From positions 28,048,545 through 28,112,544 of the forward strand of contig CM037861.1 of assembly GCA_021292105.1 (NCBI GenBank): DNA of 64,000 nt. The letters run 5' to 3'. Within the stretch, counting starts at the first letter, position 1, and every line of letters begins with the position of its first letter. The notes beneath the pieces were generated by a model, which was not told the DNA's origin, made no database searches, and saw nothing but the letters and a program-made list of their open reading frames with translations. Below are positions 23,345-35,612 of the stretch, piece after piece. The position numbers and the translations under genes were made by a program. The stretch is from Anadara kagoshimensis. Taxonomy: Eukaryota; Mollusca; Bivalvia; Arcoida; Arcidae.

Positions 23345-23525
23345 TTATTTTTATAGCACTAGACGGCTGCTTCGAATACATCATCTATCAGTAGTGCTTA
23401 GACCAAAAACGTGAAACCAATTTTTTTAAGATGTTGAAAAGTTACCCTAAGGACCAAAATATGTTTTACCCGATTCAATTGAGGAAATACTTTGCACGAG
23501 GGAGTAAATACCTTAGATTTTGAGG
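23345..23525 (-). repeat. Dispersed repeat R3, inverted copy
   Basis: GCACTAGACGGCTGCTTCGA through GACCAAAAACGTGAAACCAA to ATACTTTGCACGAGGGAGTA is the reverse complement of the copy at 4.4 kb. Confidence 0.7.
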
Positions 23526-24178
23526 AATTTAGATTTTAACTAACAGCAAATTTAGACAATAGTATATTTCTGACAATATACATAATTCTTTAAAATATTC
23601 ATTCTCTTAGTAAAATCTATATCTTGTTTTGTTAATTTCACATTGGTTTTTCATGACTTCTTTAACTACATGTATTTACCGAATTACATATTTTCAGCTT
23701 TAAGTTTCAATATTCTAGTATATATTCTTATAATTTGAGCTTTCTCTTGAGACATTATCCGCTAATTCTTAAGATTACTTTTAAAAATATCTTCTAATAT
23801 CAGTTATTGGAGGTAATATATTTTTCTTGATAATGGAATAAAAACAATTGACTTCATCTAAGTACAAACATTAGGGAATGCTTCTCACATTATCAAAGAG
23901 TAAAATGACGATCCAATTAGTACTTTTTATCTGACAATAAATAATTCTGTCAATTTTCTTTTCTCATTCCAATTCCCTGAAGCCAATGAAAAACATGTTT
24001 TATATTCCGGAGTTAATCACTTGAAAGTTGAATATAGTCTTAAAAGCAAACTGACAGATCAAATAACCAGTAAACCATTGGTTTTAATAATTCATAACGT
24101 TTTTATCTGGTAAGAATTATATTCTTCCAAAACAATCGTTAGTATATTTTGTCTTGATAAACGTTTTAAAGCTACTTA

Positions 24179-24233
24179 CAGTCAAACCTGTCTATAAAGG
24201 CCACTAAAGGGAACCAGTAAAAAGTGGCCTTGA
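24179..24233. repeat. pogo-like MITE left-end fragment
   Basis: CAGTCAAACCTGTCTATAAA follows TA and leads into GGCCACTAAAGGGAACCAGT. It is abutted on the right by a SINE-A fragment. Confidence 0.6.
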
Positions 24234-24352
24234 TTCAAGACTTGAAAGTGGATAGAGACTGTTTTTTCGCCAAACACTCAGCATAACGAATATACGGAAT
24301 GAAAGTCGCGGTTCTTTCGAACGGGAATTTAAAATAAACGGTTGCTTTAAAA
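24234..24352 (+). repeat. SINE family A internal fragment
   Basis: CAAGACTTGAAAGTGGATAG through TTCGCCAAACACTCAGCATA to GTCGCGGTTCTTTCGAACGG matches the family A body in the sense direction. The tRNA head is missing and the 3' part is lost. Confidence 0.75.
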
Positions 24353-25522
24353 TAGCTCGCGTATGTCTTATGTTTTGAAGGTTTTCTGCCATTATCCTGT
24401 TTTTTTCCATTGTCATGACTTCGTAAGCTGTTGTCAAGTTCATTGTCTTGAGTAAAGAATTTCCTTCTTCCTTTGATAAAACCAGCAACGTTAATTCATC
24501 TATCATAATGGTCATTCCTCATTATTGTCTTGTTGTGGACACGATAAAATCTAAGTTGTGATCACAAATCATTGACTGTCGTGATAGACAGATTTGTCTT
24601 ATGCCGCTTGCCGGTCCCCGGGTACAGATTTTGTCCTATATGACGCATGCTAAGTCCCGGGGGACAGAATCATTTATTGAAATTACTAGCAGTAATTTAA
24701 ACACCGAGGTAAAAGTCTCTCTGGAAAGACTTATGGTGAAAAACACGTTAGTACATAATAATATAATGAACTGGAGTTGACACGATTATCGAATTCCCTC
24801 TGTAGCAGATTTAAATGAAGGCTTGTGAAAGCTTTTCGCTTCGTTACATTACAGAAGCTGCTTAACGACAGAATCTTATCTAGATCGCACTTTAAAATAT
24901 ACATCAATTGTATTCATTTCACATTACAGCGAATTTAGTTCCCTAAAATGGATGTCTTTTCATTTAAATTCTGTTCTCTAAGGAAAAGATCTAATCCATC
25001 AAACGGCAAAGACAATTACTACTGATATTTTCACCAAACAAGAAAGTTGTGGCAGTTACCTAATACCAAATTATTAGATAGAACAAGCTTAATGATTATA
25101 ATGGATTTAATAAAACAATTAGAATCCAGCATGTATTGACCTTTACATCTAGCAAAGTTTTATGAAAGGAAATTTTGAAAACAAGACAGTTGGAGCAGCT
25201 TTCTTTTACCAAATTATTATAGAGAACTCGATGATTGTAATGGGACTTATACACCGATTAACGATGGCAGACCCAGGGATTTCAGAAAGGGGGTTCTTTC
25301 TGAGCTGATGGGTTGAGGTAATGATCCTTCAGAAAAAATTGAAATATAGCATAGAATTCTTAAATTTTAAGTTAACACAGCAAATGATATTTATACATGA
25401 GCTGGCATATAAGGCGGGTTCTAAACCACGATACATCCTTTTCTGTGCCCTTCGTTGATAAGAATCGGGAGAACTTGTTAACCAAAACTTATTGACCTCT
25501 TTATCTGACTATTTAAAAAAAG

Positions 25523-25905
25523 GTTGGTTGGTTGGTTGAATGTTGCTTAACATCGCATCAGCAATTTTTCAGCTATTCGCGACGAGAACTATTTTATTAA
25601 TCTCTACGGATAAATCTATGAACAATTTTGTGTATGCATGTGAAGTGCGAATGTGTTGTATGGTCTGCCTTGTACTAGCGCGCACTCTAACTCTAACTTT
25701 AACGTGCTAGCTCACAGAGTCAGTACGCCGCAGACAAGCGTACCACTCCCCCAGTCCATTATACTGATATCAGGTGAATCAGTTAAGGACAACGGCAAGG
25801 GAAATTCACTTTCCACATGTGGTCCGAGCGGGACTCGAACTCACAGCGGTGAGAGACCCATTGATTTAAAGACTGACGTCTTATCCATTAGGCCACCGCG
25901 GTCTC

Positions 25906-25907
<2 letters not shown>
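25523..25907 (-). mobile_element. tRNA-derived SINE, family B, second copy
   Basis: Almost the same sequence as the copy at 8825-9205, including the (CAAC)n tail, GCGATGTTAAGCAACATTCA, and the head GCGGTGGCCTAATGGATAAG. An A-rich run (25908-25948) abuts the head end. The copy interrupts the first of the duplicated blocks at 24.9-26.9 kb. Confidence 0.88.
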
Positions 25908-25942
<35 letters not shown>

Positions 25943-25948
25943 AAAAAA
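25908..25948. repeat. A-rich tract beside the family B SINE
   Basis: A long A run with two G interruptions next to the tRNA-head end of the SINE at 25523-25907. Confidence 0.85.
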
Positions 25949-26810
25949 AGGAAAATGGCAACAGATAACAGAAATAAATTAAGAAATTACCGTTGGAATC
26001 GAGACAATGATGGTGTGAAAAATGATGTTAAATCGACCTTTAAAAGTAAAAAACATTCAATCTTTGTATATGTTGTTAGGCAAATCGAGCTTTAAGCTTA
26101 CGAACAAACATGTCATGAAGAGTCACCTTTTTTCATGAAACCAGACTATGTTACCCTTGGGAAATATTACATTCTTGAATAAAAACGTTTGTGCACACAG
26201 ACATATTACTCATTCTGCATATAATATCATATTTATACGTATTATGAAGTGCAAAGTATACCTGACAACAAGTTTCTAAGTAAAATCTGTAATTTTTTCA
26301 TATTTTCTGCTAGTATAGGAATGAAATTTATTTTTCTTTTTGTTATGTAAGTATGAAAGAATTGGACATTTTGCACACTGAATAATTCGTTTAGCGAATT
26401 ATTATATATGTGCAAACATACTTCCATAACAAAATTAAAAAATTAATTTCATTTCTAAGAAGTTCTTCAAAAACAAATACAACAAATCAACAATTTAAAC
26501 AACAATATTGCCATAGCAAGTAAAAATAGCAACGCTATGGCGTAAGAATTAAAATGCCTCTGTTCGTCATCCATAATGAGATGAAATCACTGAGAGTTAA
26601 TCCATTCATGAAAACATAACAAAAAAATCTGACCAATCAGAATGCTTTTGACAAAAGAGAATTAAATTATTCGTATTTAACGTTGGAAAAAGAGAGTTGG
26701 GCTGCGTGCTTTTAGCTATTAGTTACCTTATTCCATAATTTCATTTTTTTAAAATTTTAATTTTATTAAGTGTATTTTTTACGTAATATAAATACAATGG
26801 CTGTATATGA

Positions 26811-26940
26811 AGTTAGCCAGATAGGAGGAACTTGTCCTTCCGGAACATCCGGTCTCACTTCCTTGGTGGGATGCTAGAGTTTAACAAAATTTGACACAAT
26901 TTTATAACATTTTTTGGGGATTGTGGTTCGAACTTGGACA
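26811..26940 (+). repeat. Dispersed repeat R1, partial copy
   Basis: It contains CCTTCCGGAACATCCGGTCT and CACTTCCTTGGTGGGATGCT, then ends at GGGGATTGTGGTTCGAACTT. It sits at the end of the first duplicated block at 24.9-26.9 kb. Confidence 0.7.
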
Positions 26941-27135
26941 AAAAGAACGTTCGAAAAGTATTTTAACCACACTACTGATCATGAACTTTAAAATACACAT
27001 GAATACTCGAATTATTTTACGTGTGCAAATGGTCCAATATTTATACAACAAAATGAAAAAATAATTTCATTCCTATAATGAATACATTTCATGTGTATTT
27101 TAAAGTTCAATACTTTTCGAAGGTTCTTTTTTCAA
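26938..27135. repeat. Inverted repeat between duplicated blocks
   Basis: AAAGAACGTTCGAAAAGTAT..GAACTTTAAAATACACATGA (26940-27003) is inverted at 27089-27135 (TTCATGTGTATTTTAAAGTT, CAATACTTTTCGAAGGTTCT). Confidence 0.7.
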
Positions 27136-28347
27136 GTGTTTTACTTTTATAATTCAATTTTATGAAATCATGAAATTTTTCAACAACAAATCAACAATTT
27201 AATCAACAATATAGCTGTAACAAGTATAAAATAGCAACGCTAAGGCGTAGGAATTCAAATGCCGATTTACGTCATCCATATTGAGTTGACCTCACTTAGA
27301 GCCAATTCATTCATGCAAACGTAACAGAAAAATCTGACCAAAGAAAATGATTTTGCAAATGAGAATTGAACTATTTCACATTAGAATGGATGTCTTTTCC
27401 TTTTAATTCTGTTCTCTAAGGAAAGGATCTAATCCATCAAATGGCAAAGAAAATTACGACTGGTATTTTGAGCAAGCATGAGTTGGAGCAGTTACCTAAT
27501 ACCAAAACATTCAATAGTGATAGTTTAATGGTTATAATGGATCTAATGTAACAATTCTAATGCGGGGTATTTGTAAACAAAGACATGTTGACATTTATTT
27601 ATATCTCTTAATATTTGAAAATAATGTAAATTGGGTAAAAATGTCGCGTTTTTTAAAATTTCTGACATATTCGCGGTTTTATGAAACTGACCATAAGATG
27701 GAGGATCACCATACTGACCTTGCAATGCATGGATTTGTTTTCAGGCGATAGCGATGTTGGCTCATACTATAATGGTTTTAAATTAGAACCCCGTGAATAA
27801 TTTGCACTTTCAAGGAAATTTCAACTGAAAACACACAGAAGCAATCAAAGAATTACGACAGTGATCGAGACAATTATTATGTGAATAACGACGTTTAATC
27901 GGCGTTAAAAGCGTGAATAACATTCAATCATTGTTTAAGAATGTTGACAAAAGAGTCTATACAACGGAACATTAATCTGACAAACTTTACGAACAAACAT
28001 GTTATGGAGAGTGAATTTTTTCAGGGAACCAGACTATGTTACCCTTGGGAAACATTGTATTCTTAAATAAGAACATTTTTGCACATAGGCATATTACTCG
28101 GTGTACATATAATATAATTTATATACGTTGTATAAAGTGCAGAGAACAGAAGCCAACAAACTTTTAAGTAAACTGTATATTTTTGTCAATTTTTACGCTA
28201 TCTGTACTCGACGTTGAACAAGAAACTCTTCCTAAAATTACTATGACACCTGCATGCTTATAGCTATGAGTTGCCTTATTCAATATTTTCAATGTTTAAA
28301 TTTAATTTCAACTTATTAGCACTAAACAAATGTTATTGCATTTTATG

Positions 28348-28480
28348 AAGCTAGCTAAATAGGAGGTGCGTGCTTTCCCTTTCGGAGCACCTGACCTCAC
28401 TTTCCTGGTGGAATTTACGCGTGCAACTTAATGTGCTATATTTTTTTTGATTTTGGAATTGTGATTTGAACAATGACCGT
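28348..28480 (+). repeat. Dispersed repeat R1, partial copy
   Basis: It contains AAATAGGAGGTGCGTGCTTT, TTTCGGAGCACCTGACCTCA and GAATTGTGATTTGAACAATG. It sits at the end of the second duplicated block, matching the copy at 26.8 kb. Confidence 0.7.
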
Positions 28481-29044
28481 TATGTTTTTGTTTTATTTTA
28501 TAGATAAATATCATTATGTAGTGTGCATTTGTTTAAATTATAGATCTAATCTTAACAAGCATTCAATAATATACATTTATTATTAGCTAGTGACAATGAT
28601 TTCCCCTTTCTCTCAGCCATTAAGCAATGGCATTTCAATACGTTTGAACAATAACAATAATTATAATTCAAACATTGTCGCCAATTAGACTTCAATTTGC
28701 AATAGTAAAAACCACGTTTTACGGTCGGAAGTCTTCAAATACAAACTGTTTCTTCTACTTTGACGTCTTAATAGTATGGTTGTTTTTAGTACATGCATTT
28801 ACAATGAATCCGCGTCATATCACGTAAGAATTTTGCAACATCAGGTATTGACACTGAAGTAACAAAATTCATTTTCTTTTTTTGTTTTGTATACAACCGC
28901 TCCTATTTATCACCAAACCCTTTGAACGAATGATATTTTATACTATATCCCTTTTCTTAAGAATTTATCTAGCCAGTCACTGTTAAACATTAATTTGAAG
29001 ATCTTTAAACCATAATGTCACATGTACTTTCTTTTTTATTCCAG

Positions 29045-29247
29045 AATGATTCAAATTCACGTGTATTACAAATGGCGCCAACAATATTTCACCAATCACA
29101 AGCAATTATACAGTTAATGCAGAAATATAATTGGACAGATTTTGCTGTTGTAACAACGACGTCATCTGATGACGTGGAGTTTATCAACTCAATACAAGAA
29201 ATTGTAAATCGACATAACGACAAAATAAGCACTACGCGAGTAAACAG
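29045..29247 (+). CDS. GRIN2: GluN2 subunit, ATD exon 2
   Basis: This 203-nt exon starts in phase 0 after TTCCAG and ends in phase 2 (AAC AG) before GTAAGT. It encodes part of the amino-terminal domain. The pattern V-L-Q-M-A-P-T, then H-Q-S-Q-A-I-I-Q-L-M, then Y-N-W-T-D-F-A-V-V-T-T matches the conserved GluN2 segment L-Q-x-G-x-S-x-E-Q-Q followed by x-Y-x-W-x-x-F-x-x-V-T. It is followed by S-S-D-D-V-E-F and an amphipathic helix ending near V-N-R. It is the most GluN2-like piece of the ATD, and it fixes the exon chain because exon 1 ends exactly where this motif should begin. The split arginine codon is completed by the first base of exon 3. Confidence 0.92.
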
Positions 29248-29263
29248 GTAAGTTGAATTTATA

Positions 29264-29449
29264 CACTCAATCCTGTCCATAATGGCAACTATAGGAAACA
29301 TTAAAATTAAACTTTAAGACAGTTGTTTCTTATATATAAGATTAAATAACATGAATTAAGAATAATTTGGATTAAATTTTACTGGCATTTAAAGGAAGGC
29401 GACGCTTATTTGGAGGTGGTCATAAAGGCAGGTTGGAGTACTTGCACTG
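29264..29449. repeat. pogo-like MITE remnant just downstream of GluN2 exon 2
   Basis: CACTCAATCCTGTCCATAAT and, 140 bp on, GTGGTCATAAAGGCAGGTTG then GCACTG form degraded inverted ends of the same family. It starts 17 bp after the exon 2 splice donor. Confidence 0.5.
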
Positions 29450-30024
29450 TACTAAGAAACACTCTATAATGTTGAAAATTATATCTGAAACTTGTAAATC
29501 TTGTATAACCACAGTGATACCTATACCGTTACCTAGAAAATGAAGCAGGTTTTGAAAGAAAAAATCAAAAACATTCAAATTATACAACATTGAAGCGGTT
29601 TTTACAAAACAAACCCGGTTCGGAAAAATGTTTTCTTTTTAACTGTTGTGAGAAAAAAAATCAAAATTAAAAAAAAAATGTCTGTAACCTAATGCAACAC
29701 TATGCTACTATAGTGATATACACTATAGCCATAAAACGAAGCCAGTATGTTTTGAATCGCAGTTACAAAGACTGATACATACATTTACCTAATATCACAA
29801 CATGTATGCATACCATAACCGTGTTTATTTTCGCAGTGTACTAATTTTCGCTTATTTTGTGGTCGTTTGTTTAGCGCGAAAATTAATACCAAGTAAAAAT
29901 TATATTTTGTTATTTTTTATAGTATATATTTTATAAACGCGAAAATTTAACTACGTGGATATGCCTAAATTTCCTATACCACGTAAAATAAATTCACGGG
30001 AAATTAAATACGTTAACAGTATAT

Positions 30025-30190
30025 GTTAGAACTAAACTAACAAATTCTTGCCGAATCGACAGTTCATTTCGGCTCTTTGTCAGCCATATTTTGATAGATT
30101 TCAGCAGCGGTTATTATCTCTGCCATCTTCGGTCACAAGCTATCCATATCTCGGCCACTCGGTTGGTAAGCTTCAATCGTTTTAGTTAGG
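30025..30190. repeat. MITE R2 remnant
   Basis: AACTAAACTAACAAATTCTT, then GCTATCCATATCTCGGCCAC and TTTTAGTTAGG follow the R2 plan on the opposite strand, without intact ends. Confidence 0.5.
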
Positions 30191-31389
30191 TTTCAACAGA
30201 GATATACTTTTTTTCTGAAAGTATGTTCTTGGCCATTGTCATCGAAACCATGGTCACGTTGACACAATAACACGAAGTAACGAAACACCGATTGCACACT
30301 CATTCTAGGTATACTTATATTATACGAAAGGATCTCATGATATTTTGAAATACGAGTAATGCCACTGAATGAAATTTGCAACTGAAATACGTGTACTGAG
30401 CAACACCAAGATAATTAAAAATGATACTGATACATCATGTTTACAAAAAAAACCGGGTTTAAAAATTAATTAGATGAACATAGTTATTTTTATCAGAATT
30501 CTAATAGAAATAGAGACATTCTGTGTTAGAAACCTTACATTCATCGGTTATTTTCTGCCTTATCAAATTAAACAAAGGGATTTTAATACTAAGATCAACG
30601 AAGTATTGATGACTAAATTAGTTTTTAAAACAAAATCGGTAAGCCTTGATAAGCATGTTTTATATCTATCGCGTAAAAAGGATTCTGGTTTTTGTTAGAT
30701 AAACAACATATCTGTTGTATTTGGCAATATAATTTTCCCATAATCAATCGTTATAACAATGGGCACGCACAAACTGTGCACTATTCCTTGCCCGTTTGTT
30801 TCTTAATTCGTATAAAGTAAAATTTAAGTAGAACCTTGTTAAATCAATAGAAAAGACTGTCGACGAATTATTCAACTAAATTTAGAAAATATGTGAATGC
30901 CATCTATCCCAATGAGCTTAAAATAAAGGACGAAGTGATTCTTCAAGTTCTGCGCCATATGTCGATTAATACTGCAATTATGACATACGTTATGACTTTA
31001 ATGTTCTATTGTCAACTTTCTTTTGCTATGCAGCAATACACCTGTTTTCTCTGTTTATTTTTTTTATTTGTTTCACAATAAATAAAGCTTGTTGTACCAC
31101 GAGAACTATACAAATTACAAGTTGCTAACACATGAATTGTTAGCCAGATAAATTTTGTAAGGTTTTAGTAATTTTTTTTAATTATTTGGATGAAATCTTA
31201 CTTTCAAGTAATAATCGTATTATTTTCAAAGATATGACCCCTGGAAAAATATTTTTTCGTTTTGAAGTTCACAAGGGACAGGTTTCCCGGTCTATTGATG
31301 TAGAATATTTTTGTATTAAACGACTCTACAAGAATCTCTAAGGGACTTTTACGGATTCATCAATATCTATTTTAGTTTTTTATTGTTAC

Positions 31390-32700
31390 AATCAGACATT
31401 AAATGAGCACAAAGTGACTCATTGAGTGCTAAAAAATCACGTTTTTTCGCATAATTTTAGTAGTGTAATCACTTTGTATTTATTAGCGACTGAACTAAAA
31501 AATATTTGGTTGCCCAAATCTAGAAGGTTGACAGTCCGGTTTAAACAAACTTGTTCGAATATGAAATAATATTAAATGATTTATTGAGTGCTAAAATAAC
31601 GTTTTTCTTTCTAAAGAACTCTATTGGTACTATCATCTAGAATTGGGGTAAATTTGGATGCGGATGAACGAAAACACATTTGGTTGCCCAGATCTAGATG
31701 ATTGATAGTGTGATTTGAACAAATTTGGTTGAATGTGAAAAAACATTAAATGAGTGCTAAAATACTGTTTTCTTCCTAAAGAACTGTAGTTGTGCTATCA
31801 TCTAGATTGTGGGGATGACTGAACTAAAACACATTTGGTTGCCCAAATCTAGATGATTGATGGTGTGGTTTAAACAAACGTTGTTGAATATGAAAAACAA
31901 ATTTAATGACTCATTGAGTGCTAAAAATAACGTTCTCTTCATAAAGAAGTATAGTTGTGATATCATCTAGACTGTGAGTGTGACTGAACTAAAACACATT
32001 TCGTTGCCCAAATCAAGAGGATTGAACCAACTTGGTAAAATATGAGTAAAAAAAAATCATGACTCATTGAGTAAAAAAATAACGTTTTCTTTATAAACTA
32101 CAGTTATGCTATCATCTAGACTGTAGGTGTGTCTGAACTAAAACACATTTGGTTGACCAAATCTTAGTCTGGTTTAAACAAACTTGGTTTTGAATGTGGT
32201 CCTAATTTGATTAAATGGTCTTATTGTCTTCTGATGTTCTTACGTTATTTTGGAAGAGACAAAAGACTCCAATATGACGGTTAAAGAATGTATATATAGT
32301 TAATTGATGATTGATAGTCCGGTTTCAATTAACTTTGTGTAATGTGAACAAAAACATTAAATGAGTGCTAAAAATACCGTTTTCTTAATAAAGAACTCTA
32401 TTAGTACTATCATCTAGAATTGGGGTAAATGTGGATGCGAATGAACTAAAACACATTTGGTTAGCCAAATCTAAATGATTGATAGTGTGATATGAACAAG
32501 CTTGGTTGAATATGAAAAAACTCAATGAGTGCAAAAAATAACGTTTTCTCCATAAAAAAACAATAGCTGTGCTATCATCTAGACTGTGGGTGCGACTGTA
32601 CTGAAACACATTTGGTTGCCCAAATAGTCTGGTTTAATCAGCTTTGATTGTATTTGAAATAAAAATTTTGAATGTGGTCCTAATTTGATCATATGACCTG
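31390..32700. repeat. Degenerate tandem repeat, ~150-165-bp unit, about eight copies
   Basis: Words AACACATTTGGTTGCCCAAA, CTATCATCTAGA, GAGTGCTAAAA and GATTGATAGTGTG recur from 31.4 to 32.7 kb, for example the GGTTGCCC-type site near 31500, 31681, 31835, 31999, 32147, 32457 and 32611. Confidence 0.8.
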
Positions 32701-33759
32701 ATTGTCTTCTGTTGTACTTGCGTTGTAATGGTAGTGACAAAAGACTGCGTTTTAATAATGCTGAAATATTTAAATTCTGAATTATGTACAACAGACGGCA
32801 ATTTTTCACGAATTTTGGTGTTTGATGTTTCTGACCAACTTCAGAATGAATTTTACATAACCCTGGGTAATAATTTTGTTAAAAAACAGCACCTACATAA
32901 TGTGCAATTAAATAAAAAAGATATATAACTACAATTTCCTCTTATTTTTTGACAAAAAGTTAGGCAGACGTAGTCGCAAAACCAATTTTACCCTTTATGA
33001 CGAGACGTACAACCCTTATGTGATGATAAATGTCAAGGAGAAGTACTCTGAGCAAACATAATATAGGAAATGACATGATGTAAAAATGTCGTACACAGAC
33101 CGTAAAACCGGAAATAGACATAAAAAGCGATGGCGTGAAGAGCAAGAATAATATTACAGATCATAGATTTTAACGAAACGACAACCTCATGTTTTATTTC
33201 ATTTATAGAAGATTGGGTAATTCTCAAAGTCTACTTTGATAAATCAAATCAGATTTTAGGTATTAAGTGATTTGTTATTATTTGTATTTATACTTTTTAC
33301 TCATGCAGCCCTAGTGGAAATAAAACATTATTGTGGACATAAAGGATTTTGAAATGAGACAAAACAAAGTCATTTTGCGTTAAATTTCCAAGATTATTCT
33401 TAGTTACAAATATTTATTGATGCCAAATTCAATATAAACTTGATTAAAGCAATTTGTAGTCAGCTAAAATGTAAACAAAATAACAACTAAATTACATGCA
33501 GAAAAAATGCAGACAAAATGTGTTGAAAAAGCATGCTAATATATTTATTACATGTCTGTCCTTAGTAAAGCTGTATTCCATGCACATTCGATATTACATT
33601 GATACAAGAATTTTTACGATAAGAACTAATCATTTTAATTTGCCTTTCCGATAACCTCTGACCTCTCTGTCAGTTTTCTATCGAATCACATACAAAAATG
33701 TCGATACAAAAATATGAACACGGATAATGAAAATTAAACAAGCGTGTGAAAAATGTATG

Positions 33760-34045
33760 AATATAATTTGTGGTCAATAATCTGTGGATACACGACTGAA
33801 ATACTTTGTGGGGAACATTTGTACTAGTTTGTTGGCATAGTTTATGGCATACAGTTGAAATAGTTTATGGCTAAGAGTTGATATAGTTTATGGATAACAT
33901 TTGACGTAGTTCACGAATAACAGTTTGTAGAGTGTATATGGTAAAATGTGATGGTATAAAATATTCAGTGGATAACTGTTGACAAAGGATGTGGTAACAA
34001 TGATCATAGTGAGTAATAGGTGATAGTATGTGGCTAAAATTTGGC
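33760..34045. repeat. Decayed short-period repeat, about 25-30-bp unit
   Basis: Variants of GTTGATATAGTTTATGGATAACA recur about ten times with many changes. Confidence 0.55.
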
Positions 34046-34625
34046 AAGAACGACCAAGCTAACCCCGAAGACTTTTTATTTGCAGCTGTTTTGATCCGTG
34101 TTTTATTTTGTATGAAATAAAAATTGACATACTTTCCATATTGACACAATGCGTATATATTTCAAACCCGATAATTCCATGTTCCGTTCATGTATATGTG
34201 GTTCTTTTACTTTCTTAACACCCGGGATAACTTTGTAAAAAAATCACCAGTTTTCACAGGTTTAACTTTTTGAACACGGACCAGTATGTTTGTGTTAAAT
34301 AGAACAATCTTTAGAATTAATAATTTATTGGAAAATAACGTATTCAACACGTCATTGACACAATCAAAAGTATAGATGATTGCAATATGTGTGAAGGGGA
34401 GATAATCTTTAAATGTTAGAAGGTGGAATAAGTTAAAGATAAAAATTGACAGATGCATTAGGCATAACTTGTGCTTTTATGATTGAATAAGTTGTAATCA
34501 AGACAAGATGCCAGAATATTAAAAACTATCAGGAATTTCTATCAGAGATATTACCCAATTATAGAGATGTTATGTAGTAAAAGACAGTTTTCAGAACCGT
34601 TAGAAGAGATTTCATTTTGAAAATA

Positions 34626-34841
34626 CAGTACTGGCTTATCGAAAGTTTAACAATGAACTAACGGAAAGGAATCCAAGCTCAAATGCCAAGTGGTCGACAT
34701 TTGGACATGTTGTTCTCGAAAACATGTTGAGATATATAAAAAACAGTAGCTGTCGAAAAGCTGCCGAGATATACCTAACGAGGGACCAAGATGAGATTAT
34801 GCGTTAGCGCTAAGTGTTAAACTTTCGACAGGGATATACTG
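34626..34841. mobile_element. Tc1/mariner-type MITE R2, copy
   Basis: It begins CAGTACTGGCTTATCGAAAG and ends CTTTCGACAGGGATATACTG between TA dinucleotides. The inside shares the GAGATATA and GCTGTCGAAAAGCTGCCGAG words with the copies at 3.0 and 52.2 kb. Confidence 0.8.
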
Positions 34842-35612
34842 TACGTGATCGAAATTGAAATAAGCTATGTTCTTTATAGATTAAAGCTAGCAATGAATAA
34901 CAATGAATAAATCATTTGTAACAGATTGCTTGAAGACAAATTAAGTTTTCATGTTTTTGAATTAATTTCAAATTTTTCATTAGTTTAAAATTTTGTTTAA
35001 TATTGCATAATTTTTCAATTACAGATATGATCTGGGGTTTTTGCATTAAATATGTGTTTAAAGATTTGTTTAAAAGATTTATTTAAAAATTTACGCCAAA
35101 TTTTAAATCTGTTTACAAATTCTACATAAAAACAATAAATGCTTTATTGCACGAGTTGTTTTAGTCTTACGGATATGAAACATTTAGATGTCATATACAG
35201 TATACAGATTTAACGCCCCTCGATTTACCGCCAAACTGAATCCTTTTGACCCGTTTTACTTGCATGTTAATTCGTAAAACGTCATATTTCCGAAATCAGT
35301 TGGTTTCACTAGCGAATTACGTGATTCAATCCTCTTAAAATTTGTGCAGAACTATATGGACACCGTCACGTTGCAAATCTCCGAAATAACAATGGTTTTA
35401 CAGGGAGCTTAAACTTAAGGAGTTTCATATTCATTGGAAATATTTGACCCATACAAACACTTCTAGATATTACGGTGGCATTTCATAATCTCAATTTGAC
35501 TTCAATTGTAAGGTATATAATTATATGGAAAACCATAGCAACTGTAGAACCTGAAATTGCCATTTTGTAAGAAAAAATAAAAATTCGCAACTCCAAAGCA
35601 TTTATTTTGGTA

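Larger units (their letters stand above)
24920..28480. repeat. Duplicated blocks, two diverged sets
   Basis: Sequence around GGATGTCTTTTC..TTCTGTTCTCTAAGGAAA at 24920-25150 recurs at 27377-27560. ACGAACAAACATGT..CCAGACTATGTTACCCTTGG at 26000-26280 recurs at 27870-28170. CAACAAATCAACAATTTAA..ATAGCAACGCTA at 26450-26690 recurs at 27180-27376. Both sets end in a dispersed R1 repeat. The first set is interrupted by a family B SINE. The block order differs between the sets. Confidence 0.75.
330..29044 (+). other. GRIN2: Intron 1 of the GluN2 gene (28.7 kb)
   Basis: The intron is bounded by a GTAAAT donor and a TTTTTTATTCCAG acceptor. No exon-like or host-gene-like reading frame is visible inside on either strand. 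It is filled with repeats listed separately: foldback and MITE copies, two tRNA-SINE families, a 69-bp minisatellite, a foldback element at 14.5-15.2 kb, a 3.5-kb long-inverted-repeat element, and decayed tandem arrays at 18.9-20.1 and 21.6-22.1 kb. Stretches such as 5000-5500, 9220-9900, 13640-14480, 20310-21580 and 23530-24170 show nothing I recognise. Confidence 0.8.
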
